Shown piece after piece: positions 52,122-61,933 of a stretch of DNA of 64,000 nucleotides. A program made the translations under genes and the position numbers. Every line of letters starts with the position of its first letter. Within the stretch, counting starts at the first letter, position 1. The notes below the pieces were generated by a model. That model ran no database searches and had not been told where the DNA came from. It was given only the letters and a program-made list of their open reading frames with translations. Source of the stretch: Polynucleobacter yangtzensis (GTDB lineage Bacteria > Pseudomonadota > Gammaproteobacteria > Burkholderiales > Burkholderiaceae); assembly GCF_001595965.1 (NCBI RefSeq), contig NZ_LOJI01000005.1, positions 124,001 to 188,000 of the forward strand. The letters are read 5' to 3'.

Positions 52122-52799
52122 ATGGGCTTACTGACATATTCTCCCGGCCGAACTAGGGTCAAAATCTGCGGTTTAAAGACGTCTGCAGACGTGGATTCAG
52201 CCGTTGCCGCAGGTGTAGATGCGGTTGGCTTTGTTTTTTATCCCCCAAGTGTGCGGGCTGTAAGCCCCAATATCGCTGCCCAGCTCATTTCTAGGCTTCC
52301 AGTAGGGGTGGATGCCGTTGGATTGGTTGTAAACGCTACAGATGAGCAATTTGCCGCTATTCGAGCTGCTGCCTCGATCACCTTATGGCAGTTTCACGGG
52401 GATGAGACCCCAGAGCGCTGTGCCCAGCTTGCTGCTGGCGAGCCCTGGATGAAGGCCGCCCGCGTAGGAACAGGCTTCGCTTTTGATGATTTTTCCCTAC
52501 AATACGGTCAAGCAAACGCTTTTCTGCTGGATGCCCTCGTCGAGGGATATGGTGGCGGAGGCGTTCCTTTTGATTGGCAAGGAATACCGCAGACATGGGT
52601 AAGCGAAAACGCGCCTCGGGTCGTTTTGAGTGGTGGATTGAACGTGCACAACGTGGGCGAAGCGATTGCACGCCTGCATCCTTGCGCGGTTGACGTCAGT
52701 AGTGGCGTAGAAATCAGCAGGGGTGTTAAAGATCCTGCGCTCATGGCTCAATTTATCCAAGCAGTGCGCGCAGCTGATGCGAAAACATCATCCCAATAA
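52122..52799 (+). CDS. trpF: Phosphoribosylanthranilate isomerase
   Basis: This 225-residue TIM-barrel enzyme of tryptophan synthesis has the opening RVKICGLKTSADVDSAVAAG (catalytic cysteine in KICG) and GADAVGF-type sequence (VDAVGFVFYPPSVRAV), with LSGGLNVHNVGEAI and VDVSSGVEISRGVKD at the phosphate-binding end. The general acid aspartate lies in FLLDALVEGYGGGG. First gene of trpF-trpB-trpA. Confidence 0.96.
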   Translation: MGLLTYSPGRTRVKICGLKTSADVDSAVAAGVDAVGFVFYPPSVRAVSPNIAAQLISRLPVGVDAVGLVVNATDEQFAAIRAAASITLWQFHGDETPERCAQLAAGEPWMKAARVGTGFAFDDFSLQYGQANAFLLDALVEGYGGGGVPFDWQGIPQTWVSENAPRVVLSGGLNVHNVGEAIARLHPCAVDVSSGVEISRGVKDPALMAQFIQAVRAADAKTSSQ

Positions 52800-52829
52800 T
52801 TTGCTGTAACCAAATCAAAAGAGGTAGTT

Positions 52830-54023
52830 ATGTACGATAAGCCAGATGCACGAGGACACTTTGGTCCCTATGGTGGCGTATTTGTTTCTGAGACATTGAT
52901 GTATGCATTGGATGAGCTGAAGGAAGCCTATGCAAAATATCAACATGATCCAGAATTCATTGAAGAGTTTCATTACGAACTCAAACACTTTGTAGGCAGA
53001 CCATCACCGGTCTATCACGCTAAGCGTTGGAGTGAAATGCTCGGTGGTGCGCAGATCTATCTCAAGCGTGAAGATTTAAATCACACCGGTGCCCACAAGA
53101 TTAATAACGTGATTGGCCAAGCAATGTTGGCTAAGCGTATGGGCAAGCCCCGCATCATTGCTGAGACTGGGGCAGGGCAGCATGGCGTTGCCACGGCTAC
53201 TATCTGCGCCCGCTTTGGCTTGGACTGTACGGTTTATCAAGGTTCTGTTGACGTAGCTCGTCAAGCGCAAAACGTATTCCGCATGAAGTTGCTCGGCGCC
53301 AAAGTCGTTCCAGTGGAATCTGGCACAAAGACTTTAAAAGACGCGCTCAATGAAGCGATGCGCGATTGGGTCACGAACGTCGACAATACTTTCTACATTA
53401 TTGGCACTGTTGCAGGACCGCATCCTTATCCAATGATGGTGAGAGATTTTCAAAGCGTGATTGGTGAAGAGTGCAAAGTACAAATGCCTGAGATGACTGG
53501 TCGTCAACCTGACTTCGTTCTTGCTTGTGTAGGCGGTGGTTCAAATGCGATGGGCATTTTCTATCCGTACATTGATTACCCCGAGGTAAAGCTTGTTGGT
53601 GTTGAGGCAGCCGGTCATGGTTTGGGTAGTGGCTTGCATTCTGCAGCGTTATGCGTTGGTAAGCCTGGCGTATTACATGGTAACCGTACTTATTTATTAC
53701 AAGATGAGAATGGTCAGATCTCTGAAACCCATTCTGTTTCTGCTGGCATGGACTACCCAGGAGTTGGTCCTGAACATGCTTGGTTAAAAGATTCTGGTCG
53801 AGCAGACTATGTGGCAATTACAGACGAAGAAGCATTGCAAGCATTCCATGACTGTTGCCGTATTGAAGGCATCATTCCTGCGCTTGAGTCTTCTCACGCC
53901 ATTGCCTATGCCTGCAAGCTGGCTAAGACATTGCCAAAAGACAAAACAATCTTGGTGAACCTATCTGGCCGTGGTGATAAAGATATGCATACCGTTGCTC
54001 AAGCAACTGGCTCCGAAGGCTAA
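52830..54023 (+). CDS. trpB: Tryptophan synthase beta subunit
   Basis: This 397-residue PLP enzyme joins indole and serine. The PLP lysine is in [19 protein letters not shown], the substrate glutamate in [14 protein letters not shown] and the phosphate loop in [12 protein letters not shown]. It is preceded by AGAGGTAG and followed by a 34-base A-rich spacer before trpA. Confidence 0.97.
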   Translation: MYDKPDARGHFGPYGGVFVSETLMYALDELKEAYAKYQHDPEFIEEFHYELKHFVGRPSPVYHAKRWSEMLGGAQIYLKREDLNHTGAHKINNVIGQAMLAKRMGKPRIIAETGAGQHGVATATICARFGLDCTVYQGSVDVARQAQNVFRMKLLGAKVVPVESGTKTLKDALNEAMRDWVTNVDNTFYIIGTVAGPHPYPMMVRDFQSVIGEECKVQMPEMTGRQPDFVLACVGGGSNAMGIFYPYIDYPEVKLVGVEAAGHGLGSGLHSAALCVGKPGVLHGNRTYLLQDENGQISETHSVSAGMDYPGVGPEHAWLKDSGRADYVAITDEEALQAFHDCCRIEGIIPALESSHAIAYACKLAKTLPKDKTILVNLSGRGDKDMHTVAQATGSEG

Positions 54024-54057
54024 AAAGAAAAAACAAAAATAGAAAAATAAAATAGCT

Positions 54058-54855
54058 ATGTCAAAAATTACTGCGCTCTTTAAGGAGCTAAAAGCAACAG
54101 GTAAAAAAGGATTGATTCCTTTTATTACTGCTGGCGATCCAGATCCAAAACAAACTGTTGAACTTATGCATGCACTGGTACGCGGTGGTTCAAGCGTGAT
54201 CGAATTAGGCGTGCCATTTTCAGATCCAATGGCTGACGGTCCTGTGATTCAGAGATCATCAGAGCGCGCATTAACTCATGGCGTCACTTTGCATAGTTGC
54301 TTAGAGATGGTGAAAGAGTTTCGCAAGAAGGACACCAACACCCCAGTGGTGTTGATGGGCTATGCAAATCCTGTTGAGCAAATGGGGGCAGAGCGTTTTG
54401 CAACTGAGGCAAAAGCTGCCGGTGTTGATGGTGTTTTGGTGGTGGACTATCCACCAGAAGAGTGCGTTGATTTTGCTGCTCGTATGCGCGTTGCTGGCAT
54501 TGATCCGATTTTCTTATTGGCGCCTACTTCATCCCATGAGCGTATAAAAGAAGCCGCCAAAATAGCTTCTGGTTATATCTATTACGTTTCTATGCGGGGC
54601 GTTACAGGTGCATCCCACCTTAATACCCAGGATGTAGCTAGCATCATCCCGAAGATTCGAGAAGAAACCGATATCCCAATCGCTGTAGGCTTTGGAATTA
54701 GCGATGCCGCTAGCGCCAAGGCTGTGTCGGCTAGTGCTGATGCCGTGGTGATTGGTAGCCGAATTATTCGCCTTTTAGAGGATGCGCCCCCTGGCCAGGC
54801 GGTACAATTACTGGAAACCTTCATTCGTGAGATTCGCGACGCATTGGATAGTTAA
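54058..54855 (+). CDS. trpA: Tryptophan synthase alpha subunit
   Basis: This 265-residue TIM-barrel protein cleaves indole-3-glycerol phosphate. The catalytic glutamate is in [19 protein letters not shown] and the aspartate in [11 protein letters not shown]. No clear ribosome binding site is present in the A-rich leader, so initiation may rely on coupling or on ribosomal protein S1. In many Burkholderiales a DNA methyltransferase gene separates trpB from trpA; none is here. Confidence 0.96.
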   Translation: MSKITALFKELKATGKKGLIPFITAGDPDPKQTVELMHALVRGGSSVIELGVPFSDPMADGPVIQRSSERALTHGVTLHSCLEMVKEFRKKDTNTPVVLMGYANPVEQMGAERFATEAKAAGVDGVLVVDYPPEECVDFAARMRVAGIDPIFLLAPTSSHERIKEAAKIASGYIYYVSMRGVTGASHLNTQDVASIIPKIREETDIPIAVGFGISDAASAKAVSASADAVVIGSRIIRLLEDAPPGQAVQLLETFIREIRDALDS

Positions 54856-54861
54856 AAACTA

Positions 54862-55749
54862 ATGAGCTGGATAGATAAATTACTCCCACCCCAAATTCAA
54901 CATACTGATCCTGCGAATCGCAAATCAGTTCCTGAAGGATTGTGGGTCAAGTGCCCTGGTTGCGAAACCGTTCTCTACAGCACTGACATCGAAGCGAATT
55001 TATCGGTTTGTCCAAAATGTAGTCACCACATGCGCATCGGCGCACGTCTGCGTTTAGATAGCCTGTTAGATGAAAAAGGTCGCTACGAAATTGGTGCTGA
55101 TATTTATCCAACCGATCCACTGAAGTTTAAAGATTCTAAAAAATATCCAGACCGCATTAAAGAAGCAAACGATGCTTCTGGTGAATCTGAAGCGCTGATT
55201 GTGATGGGCGGCAAGATTGAAACGATTCCTGTAGTTGCTGCATGTTTTGAATTCCAATACATGGGTGGCTCGATGGGCTCTGTAGTGGGTGAGCGCTTTG
55301 CCCGCGGTGTTCAAGAAGCGATTAATAAGAAGTGTGCATTTATTTGTGTCACTGCTACTGGCGGTGCACGTATGCAAGAGAGTTTGTTATCTCTGTTTCA
55401 GATGGCCAAGACCAATTCGATGTTGACCTTATTAGCCAAAAAAGGTTTGCCATACATCAGCGTTCTTACCGACCCAACGATGGGTGGTATCTCCGCGAGC
55501 TTTGCCTTCATGGGTGATGTTGTGATGGCTGAGCCTAAGGCTTTGATTGGTTTTGCTGGTCCTCGCGTGATTGAGCAAACTGTACGTGAGAAATTACCAG
55601 AAGGATTCCAGCGTTCAGAATTCTTGATGCAAAAGGGCGGCATTGACATGATTGTTGATCGTCGTCAGATGCGTGGTGAAATTGCCCGTTTACTCGCTTT
55701 GCTGCAAAAGCTTCCTGAGCCTGCGATAGCGGGTAGCGCAGCCGTTTAA
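54862..55749 (+). CDS. accD: Acetyl-CoA carboxylase carboxyltransferase beta subunit
   Basis: This 295-residue subunit transfers carboxybiotin CO2 to acetyl-CoA with AccA. The N-terminal zinc ribbon shows CPGCETVLY and VCPKCSHHM (about residues 32-55), and the crotonase-like domain has [20 protein letters not shown] (seen as [14 protein letters not shown]). It is 6 bases after trpA and 4 bases before folC, the arrangement usual in beta- and gamma-proteobacteria. Confidence 0.96.
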   Translation: MSWIDKLLPPQIQHTDPANRKSVPEGLWVKCPGCETVLYSTDIEANLSVCPKCSHHMRIGARLRLDSLLDEKGRYEIGADIYPTDPLKFKDSKKYPDRIKEANDASGESEALIVMGGKIETIPVVAACFEFQYMGGSMGSVVGERFARGVQEAINKKCAFICVTATGGARMQESLLSLFQMAKTNSMLTLLAKKGLPYISVLTDPTMGGISASFAFMGDVVMAEPKALIGFAGPRVIEQTVREKLPEGFQRSEFLMQKGGIDMIVDRRQMRGEIARLLALLQKLPEPAIAGSAAV

Positions 55750-55753
55750 GCGC

Positions 55754-57079
55754 TTGAGCTCCGCACACCAAGCCCCCATTTTATTTTCTAGCCTAGAGGC
55801 TTGGCTTAGCCACCTCGAAACTGCTCACCCTGTCGGTATCGATATGGGACTTGAGCGTATTAATCGTGTGAAGGCTGCTTTAGATTTGCATTTCGATTGC
55901 CCAGTAATTACAGTTGCTGGCACCAATGGCAAAGGATCCACTTGCGCCTTCTTGGAAAGCATTCTCCTCGCATCCGGTTACCGCGTTGGTTGCCATACTT
56001 CACCACATCTTCTGCAATTTAATGAGCGTGCCCGTATCAATGGTGAGGATGTTAAAGACAATATCTTGCTTGAGCATTTTGCTGCTGTAGAAAATGCGCG
56101 CGTTAGTTTGGTTGATGCGCCAACGTTGACTTATTTTGAATTCACCACCTTAGCCATCATGCATCTGTTTTCCAAATCAAATTTGGATGCAGTGGTATTG
56201 GAAGTTGGAATGGGCGGTCGTTTAGATGCAGTCAATATTGTTGATGCTGATTGCGCCATCGTGACTAGTATCGATATTGATCATGCGGATTTCTTAGGCG
56301 GTACACGCGAAGCGATTGGTTTGGAGAAGGCGGGCATATTCCGCCCGGGTCATATTGCAGTATGCGGTGATCCTGTGCCTCCACAAACACTCATCGATCA
56401 TGCCGAAAAGTTAGGCTGTGATCTTTGGTTGCAGGGACGTGATTACAACTTCCAGGGCGATAAACAGCAGTGGGGTTGGGCAGGGCGCAATAAGCGCTTT
56501 AGTGGCCTTGGCTACCCAGCATTGCGTGGCGCCAATCAGATTCTTAATGCATCCGCTGTTATTGCTGCCTTAATGGCGCTGCATCAGCGCTTGCCTGTCA
56601 GTGCTCAGGACATACGCAATGGCTTTGCACTTGTTGAGTTGCCTGGTCGCTTTCAGGTCCTTCCTGGGCAGCCTACGGTCGTTTTGGATGTCGCTCATAA
56701 CCCCCATGCAGCAGCCACCTTGGCTCAGGGTCTGGATAAGATGGGTTATCACCCTTATACCTATGCCATTTTTGGGGCAATGGCTGACAAAGACATCGAA
56801 GGCGTCATCAAACCCCTTTTGAATATCGTGGATTTCTGGTTTTGCACGGATTTACCGACTCCTAGGGCGGCTTCAGGTCAGTTCCTTGCTCAGAAGCTTG
56901 AAAGCATGGGTGTAAAGCCTAAAAATGGGTCAGATGGTGGCATCGAAATCTTTGAAAATCCCGCTTTGGCGTATCAAAAAGCGCTATCTCAGGCTGGTGA
57001 GGGTGATAGAATTGTCACCTTCGGATCCTTCTATACCGTTGCAGGCGTAATGACTTACCGAAACAACCAGGCCCACTGA
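55754..57079 (+). CDS. folC: Dihydrofolate synthase / folylpolyglutamate synthase
   Basis: This 441-residue Mur-ligase-like enzyme adds glutamate to dihydropteroate and folates. It has the ATP loop TVAGTNGKGSTCAFLES, VLEVGMGGRLDAVN and the C-terminal VVLDVAHNPHAA. The start is TTG at 55754, 4 bases after the accD stop; it gives the normal N-terminus. Confidence 0.95.
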   Translation: MSSAHQAPILFSSLEAWLSHLETAHPVGIDMGLERINRVKAALDLHFDCPVITVAGTNGKGSTCAFLESILLASGYRVGCHTSPHLLQFNERARINGEDVKDNILLEHFAAVENARVSLVDAPTLTYFEFTTLAIMHLFSKSNLDAVVLEVGMGGRLDAVNIVDADCAIVTSIDIDHADFLGGTREAIGLEKAGIFRPGHIAVCGDPVPPQTLIDHAEKLGCDLWLQGRDYNFQGDKQQWGWAGRNKRFSGLGYPALRGANQILNASAVIAALMALHQRLPVSAQDIRNGFALVELPGRFQVLPGQPTVVLDVAHNPHAAATLAQGLDKMGYHPYTYAIFGAMADKDIEGVIKPLLNIVDFWFCTDLPTPRAASGQFLAQKLESMGVKPKNGSDGGIEIFENPALAYQKALSQAGEGDRIVTFGSFYTVAGVMTYRNNQAH

Positions 57080-57082
57080 TCC

Positions 57083-57907
57083 ATGATTCGTTTACCAAGC
57101 TTTTTTAGGCGAAAAACCCAGTCTGATGACCTTGAATTTGATTCAAGGGGTGGTCGCACCGCCAAAAGAGCGGCACCACGTAGTTTTCAACGCGCAGCAG
57201 AAGCTGAAGAGTTAGCTCTAACCGAAGATCCAGAGCAACAAAGAGCGCGACATCGTCTTATCGGCGCAGCTGTATTGGTCTTAATTGCAGTAGTTGGACT
57301 ACCTCGTATTTTGGATAGCAAGCCCAAGTTAGCTCCAAACGATATCGCCGTAAATATCGTGACCAGCTTACCAATCCCCGGCACTGAATCTAAGCCTGAA
57401 GAAAAACCAAAAGCAGAAGTGCCTGTTGAGAGCGCTAAAGACGCACCCAAAGTTGTAGCCGCACCCGTACCTGCGCCTGAAGTAAAGCCGGAAACAAAAC
57501 CGGAGACCAAAGCTGAAGTTAAACCAGCGGCTCCCGCAGCAAATAAATCCGGCACATTAGGTTTGGCGGCCGGTGAAGAAGTGGTTGCTGCCAGTGCTGC
57601 CAGTGCTGCCAAAGCAGACAAACCAAAAACAGATGATGCAACTAAACCTGCCACTACAAACGGTTCGGGTAAGTACGTTATTCAGATTGGTGCTTTTGCA
57701 TCGGAAGAGCGTGCTAAAGGTTGGATTGCAAAACTCAAAGATCAAAAGATTCCAAACTATGTCTTAAATAAGACTGGCACTGATGGTGCTAAGTTGTATG
57801 TGCTGCGAGCAGGCCCATACACCGATAAAGAATCCGCCGAAGCAGCGGAGAAGAAAATTAAGGCGATGGGTCTGTCACCAAGACTCGTCGAATCCGGTAA
57901 GCAGTAA
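57083..57907 (+). CDS. SPOR-domain inner-membrane protein (DedD/FtsN-like)
   Basis: This 274-residue protein has a basic cytoplasmic N-terminus, one transmembrane helix (RLIGAAVLVLIAVVGLPRIL, about residues 53-72), a long Pro/Lys/Glu/Ala linker and a C-terminal SPOR domain (about 195-272; KYVIQIGAFASEERAKGWI and LYVLRAGPYTDKESAEAAE). SPOR domains bind denuded glycan at division sites. Position between folC and cvpA is that of dedD in E. coli. Its last base is shared with the cvpA start. Confidence 0.9.
   Translation: MIRLPSFFRRKTQSDDLEFDSRGGRTAKRAAPRSFQRAAEAEELALTEDPEQQRARHRLIGAAVLVLIAVVGLPRILDSKPKLAPNDIAVNIVTSLPIPGTESKPEEKPKAEVPVESAKDAPKVVAAPVPAPEVKPETKPETKAEVKPAAPAANKSGTLGLAAGEEVVAASAASAAKADKPKTDDATKPATTNGSGKYVIQIGAFASEERAKGWIAKLKDQKIPNYVLNKTGTDGAKLYVLRAGPYTDKESAEAAEKKIKAMGLSPRLVESGKQ
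57587..57610 (+). repeat. In-frame 9-bp tandem repeat in the SPOR-protein linker
   Basis: GCTGCCAGT occurs twice in a row (57587-57595, 57596-57604), followed by GCTGCC, encoding an Ala-Ala-Ser repeat in the periplasmic linker. Slippage here would change linker length without a frameshift. Confidence 0.75.
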
Positions 57908-58473
57908 TGGAATACTTATCCACCCTCAAGCTAACATCGGTGGATTACTTCACCCTAGTTGTGCTCTTGATCTCCGCTCTTGTTGGTATCTCACGCGGCC
58001 TGTTTAAAGAGGTGCTTGCTTTAGCTTCTTGGTTTGCTGCAGCTTGGGTTGCCTATCACTACAGCAATTATCTTTCTACAGAATGGCTGTCTACATTTCA
58101 CCTAGATGAGTTGCTGAGTTTGGGTATAAGTTTCATCATTCTGTTCATATTGACACTCATCATTTGTGGCTTATTTGGTGGGGTAGTACAGAAAATTATC
58201 TTGTCAGTAGGTCTGAGCTTGACTGACCGTTTTTTGGGTTTGATATTCGGTGTGATTCGTGGCGGCTTGATTGTTGTAGTGCTTGCTACCTTGGCTGCGC
58301 TCACTCCCATTCCGCAAAGCATGGCCTGGAAGAATGCCATTACCAGACCAGCAATTGATATGGCAACCGGTTTAATTAAAGGTTGGCTTCCTGCTGACTG
58401 GGCAAAGCAATTAGGCGATGCAATGCCTAAAGTTACCCCTACCATTACTCCTAAATTAACAATAGGAATCTAG
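57907..58473 (+). CDS. cvpA: CvpA family membrane protein
   Basis: This 188-residue inner-membrane protein has four hydrophobic segments and the CvpA-family opening TSVDYFTLVVLLISALVGISRG with LFKEVLALASWFAAAWVA, seen in part as GISRGLFKEVLALASW. CvpA was named for colicin V production and is needed for envelope integrity. It lies directly before purF, as in E. coli. Confidence 0.93.
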   Translation: MEYLSTLKLTSVDYFTLVVLLISALVGISRGLFKEVLALASWFAAAWVAYHYSNYLSTEWLSTFHLDELLSLGISFIILFILTLIICGLFGGVVQKIILSVGLSLTDRFLGLIFGVIRGGLIVVVLATLAALTPIPQSMAWKNAITRPAIDMATGLIKGWLPADWAKQLGDAMPKVTPTITPKLTIGI

Positions 58474-58477
58474 AGAT

Positions 58478-60016
58478 ATGTGCGGCGTCGTCGGAACTGT
58501 TTCCCACTCACCAGTAAATCAACTTCTCTATGATGCCTTGTTGCTTTTGCAACATCGCGGTCAAGATGCCGCAGGTATTGCGACGATGAACGGAAATTCG
58601 TTCACGATGCATAAAGCCAACGGCTTAGTGCGAGATGTTTTCAGAACACGCAATATGCGTAGCTTAGTAGGTAATGCAGGTATTGGTCAGGTGCGTTATC
58701 CAACTGCTGGTTCAGCTAGCAGTGAAGAAGAGGCGCAACCTTTTTATGTCAGTGCACCATACGGCATCATCCTGGCTCATAACGGCAATTTAACCAATGC
58801 GCCAAGTCTGCGTGTTGAGATGGCTTATCGTGATCGTCGTCACATCAATACGAGTTCTGATACTGAAGTATTGCTGAACGTGTTGGCTGACGAACTACAA
58901 AAAGAAACCAATAGCGCAGCTCTCGATGAGGGCGCAATGTTTAACGCCGTTACTGGAGTTACCAGTCGTGTTAAAGGTTCATATGCAGTTGTGTCGTTGA
59001 TTGCTGGCTATGGTTTGTTGGCTTTCCGAGATCAGTACGGCATTCGTCCTTTGTGTATCGGACGTATTGATACACCGCAAGGTCCTGAGTGGATGATTGC
59101 ATCTGAGTCGGTTGCTCTTGAAGGCTTGGGCTTCACATTTGTACGTGACGTCAATCCAGGCGAAGCAATTTATATCGATTTAGATGGCAATTTCTATTCA
59201 CGTCAGTGCGTATCTAATGCAGTACTTACTCCTTGTATCTTTGAGTATGTTTACATGGCTCGTCCAGACTCCACCATTGATGGTGTCACTGTCTATAACG
59301 TGCGTATGCGCATGGGCGATTACTTGGCTGAGAAGATTCGGAAAGAGACCAATGTCGACGAGATCGATGTGGTGATGCCGATTCCGGACTCTAGCCGTCC
59401 AGCAGCAATGCAGGTCGCTAAGAATTTGGGCGTGGATTACCGCGAAGGTTTCTTTAAAAACCGTTATATCGGTCGCACCTTCATCATGCCGGGGCAGGCT
59501 GTTCGCAAGAAGTCAGTTCGTCAAAAACTCAATGCGATGCGTATTGAGTTTAAAGATAAGACTGTGCTGATCGTGGATGACTCTATCGTTCGCGGAACCA
59601 CTTCTTTTGAGATTGTGCAGATGGCTCGCGAGTCTGGTGCCAAGAAAGTGATCTTTGCTTCTGCTGCGCCTCCAGTACGTTTCCCGAACGTCTATGGCAT
59701 TGATATGCCTACGCGTAGTGAATTGGTTGCCTATGGCCGCACTGATGAAGAAATCAACAAGATGATTGGTGCTGATCAACTCATCTATCAAAGTATTGAA
59801 GACATGAAGCAGGCAGTAAGGGATGTTAATCCCAATATTCAGCAGTTTGAAGCTTCTTGTTTTGATGGAAATTACATCACGGGTGATATTACTGAGTCCT
59901 ATTTGGATGCTTTAGAAGCCGCCAGAAATACTTCAGCTGCTAAGGCTGATCGTCAAAAGGATTCGAGTGACTTCGCTCGCTCCCAGCTCCACCTGCATTT
60001 AGCTACCGAAGACTAA
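58478..60016 (+). CDS. purF: Amidophosphoribosyltransferase
   Basis: This 512-residue enzyme starts purine synthesis by moving glutamine nitrogen to PRPP. The N-terminal nucleophile cysteine follows the initiator Met (MCGVVGTVSHSPV), with LQHRGQDAAGIAT and LAHNGNLTN in the glutaminase domain. The PRPP site is VLIVDDSIVRGTTS. It is 4 bases after cvpA. A stem-loop follows before metZ. Confidence 0.97.
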   Translation: MCGVVGTVSHSPVNQLLYDALLLLQHRGQDAAGIATMNGNSFTMHKANGLVRDVFRTRNMRSLVGNAGIGQVRYPTAGSASSEEEAQPFYVSAPYGIILAHNGNLTNAPSLRVEMAYRDRRHINTSSDTEVLLNVLADELQKETNSAALDEGAMFNAVTGVTSRVKGSYAVVSLIAGYGLLAFRDQYGIRPLCIGRIDTPQGPEWMIASESVALEGLGFTFVRDVNPGEAIYIDLDGNFYSRQCVSNAVLTPCIFEYVYMARPDSTIDGVTVYNVRMRMGDYLAEKIRKETNVDEIDVVMPIPDSSRPAAMQVAKNLGVDYREGFFKNRYIGRTFIMPGQAVRKKSVRQKLNAMRIEFKDKTVLIVDDSIVRGTTSFEIVQMARESGAKKVIFASAAPPVRFPNVYGIDMPTRSELVAYGRTDEEINKMIGADQLIYQSIEDMKQAVRDVNPNIQQFEASCFDGNYITGDITESYLDALEAARNTSAAKADRQKDSSDFARSQLHLHLATED

Positions 60017-60029
60017 AAAGCGACAGGAT

Positions 60030-60055
60030 ATTGCCTCACATGAGGCAATTCCTCA
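60030..60055 (+). promoter_or_regulatory. Overlapping alternative hairpins between purF and metZ
   Basis: ATTGCCTC (60030-60037) pairs with GAGGCAAT (60042-60049) around ACAT. TGAGG (60041-60045) can instead pair with CCTCA (60051-60055) around CAATT. The two stems cannot form together. No T run follows, so this is not a standard terminator. Confidence 0.5.
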
Positions 60056-60076
60056 ATTCGGTGTCAAAATAGCATC

Positions 60077-61285
60077 ATGAAGAGCAAAACAACACGCAAA
60101 AAACCGGATTTTTCTAAGCTGGCCCTGGAGACTCTAGCGGTCCGCGCTGGCACACGTCGTACTGCTGAGTATCAAGAGCACTCTGAGGCAATATTCCTCA
60201 CTTCAAGTTTTTGCTTTGATAGCGCTGAATTAGCAGCAGATGGTTTTGCTCACGCTGATCAAGGTTTTATCTATTCCCGCTTTACCAATCCAACTGTGAG
60301 TATGTTCCAAGATCGTTTGGCTGCTCTAGAGGGTGGTGAGGCTTGTATTGCAACTGCTTCTGGAATGGCTGCCATCATGACATTGGCGATGGCGCATTTG
60401 CAAGCAGGTGACCACGTTGTTTGTTCGCGCTCAGTATTTGGTGCAACGATTCAGTTGTTCACTAATATCTTGGGTCGCTTTGGCATTACGACGACTTATG
60501 TTGATTTGGCCGATACCAAGTCATGGCAAGCTGCTGTCCAACCAAATACCAAACTCTTTTATCTAGAGACACCTTCCAATCCATTGACTGAGATTGCGGA
60601 CATCAAAGCAATTTCAAAGATCGCCAAAAAAGCAAATGCATTATTTGCTGTAGATAACTGCTTCTGCACGCCAGCCTTGCAAAAGCCATTAGCGCTTGGT
60701 GCTGATGTCGTCATTCATTCGGCTACTAAATATTTAGATGGCCAAGGTAGAGTAGTTGGCGGAGCAATCGTGGGTAGCAACGACTTCGTCATGGGTAAAG
60801 TGTTCCCTTATGTGCGTACTGCAGGCCCAACACTGTCTGCATTTAATGCTTGGGTATTTCTAAAGGGTCTAGAGACTTTAGAGCTTCGTATGAAGCAACA
60901 AAGCCAGAATGCGCTCGCCTTAGCCCAATGGCTAGAGAAGCAGCCTGGAGTCGAGCGTGTATACCATCCAGGCTTGAAGTCACATCCTCAACATGCATTG
61001 GCTAAGCGCCAGCAAAAAGAGGGTGGGGCGATTCTATCTTTCACGCTGAAGGGCGGCAAGAAAGCTGCGTTTAAGCTCATTAACCAAACCAAGCTTTGCT
61101 CGATTACAGCAAATCTAGGTGACACACGTACAACCATCACTAATCCAGCAACAACCACGCATTGCCGCGTGCCGCCTGAAGCCAGAAAGGCTGCAGGTAT
61201 TACCGACGGCTTAGTGCGTATTGCGGTTGGCTTAGAAAACATCAACGATTTAAAGAATGACCTCGTTGGTGGACTCAAAAAATAA
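60077..61285 (+). CDS. metZ: O-succinylhomoserine sulfhydrylase
   Basis: This 402-residue PLP enzyme of the Cys/Met-metabolism family makes homocysteine from an O-acyl-homoserine and sulfide. The PLP lysine is in HSATKYLDGQGRVVGGAIV; motifs FIYSRFTNPTVSMFQDRLA and ETPSNPLTEIADI are present. The purF-metZ order is the normal one in beta-proteobacteria and many pseudomonads. The family also contains O-acetylhomoserine enzymes; gene order favours MetZ. Confidence 0.93.
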   Translation: MKSKTTRKKPDFSKLALETLAVRAGTRRTAEYQEHSEAIFLTSSFCFDSAELAADGFAHADQGFIYSRFTNPTVSMFQDRLAALEGGEACIATASGMAAIMTLAMAHLQAGDHVVCSRSVFGATIQLFTNILGRFGITTTYVDLADTKSWQAAVQPNTKLFYLETPSNPLTEIADIKAISKIAKKANALFAVDNCFCTPALQKPLALGADVVIHSATKYLDGQGRVVGGAIVGSNDFVMGKVFPYVRTAGPTLSAFNAWVFLKGLETLELRMKQQSQNALALAQWLEKQPGVERVYHPGLKSHPQHALAKRQQKEGGAILSFTLKGGKKAAFKLINQTKLCSITANLGDTRTTITNPATTTHCRVPPEARKAAGITDGLVRIAVGLENINDLKNDLVGGLKK

Positions 61286-61307
61286 TCAGATCCATTAAGA
61301 TAAGCCC

Positions 61308-61925
61308 ATGGGTTTCTCTGACGCTACCCAGTTCTGGAATGAACGCTTTGATAAAGAAGAGTTCATTTTTGGCAAAGAGCCAAATGAATATCTAGTTGAG
61401 AAGGCAAATCAATACCTAAAACCCAAGAGCAAGGTGCTATGCATCGCTGATGGTGAAGGGCGTAATGGTGTTTGGCTGGCCAAGCAGGGGATGCAAGTGA
61501 TTGGCTTTGATGCCTCTGATATTGCACTAGCTAAAGCAAGGCAGTTTGCCAAAGATAATCAGGTCGAAGTTGATTATTCATTCTCAGATACTGATAGTTT
61601 TATATGGCAAGCAAATACTTATGATGCAGTGGTTGGCATCTTTATTCAGTTTGCTGATCCAGCAATGCGCGAACGCATCTTCAAACAAAGCTATGCTGCC
61701 TTGAAGCCAGGCGGCTTATTTATTCTGCAGGGCTACACTCCAAAGCAATTGGAATATAAGACTGGTGGACCAAGCTTAATTGAGCATCTCTACACAGAAG
61801 AGTTAATTAGAAGTCTTGCCAAGGACTTTCAGATACTTGAACTAGTGAGCTATGAAAAAGAGCTCTCGGAGGGCCCAAGACATACTGGTATGTCCGCAAT
61901 CTTGGGCTTGGTTGCTAAAAAGTAG
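61308..61925 (+). CDS. Class I SAM-dependent methyltransferase
   Basis: This 205-residue protein has the SAM-binding motif VLCIADGEGRNGVWLAKQG (residues about 44-62), then GFDASDIALAKAR and a late LKPGGLFILQGYTPKQL. The pattern resembles TehB/thiopurine-type small methyltransferases. The substrate is unknown. It follows metZ by 22 bases and ends 8 bases from the convergent modC; no terminator is seen in that gap. Confidence 0.85.
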   Translation: MGFSDATQFWNERFDKEEFIFGKEPNEYLVEKANQYLKPKSKVLCIADGEGRNGVWLAKQGMQVIGFDASDIALAKARQFAKDNQVEVDYSFSDTDSFIWQANTYDAVVGIFIQFADPAMRERIFKQSYAALKPGGLFILQGYTPKQLEYKTGGPSLIEHLYTEELIRSLAKDFQILELVSYEKELSEGPRHTGMSAILGLVAKK

Positions 61926-61933
61926 TTGGTTGC

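Noticed and set aside
57187..57654. Minus-strand 155-codon Ala/Gly-rich open frame
   Set aside because: It is the antisense shadow of the Pro/Lys/Ala-rich linker of the SPOR protein.
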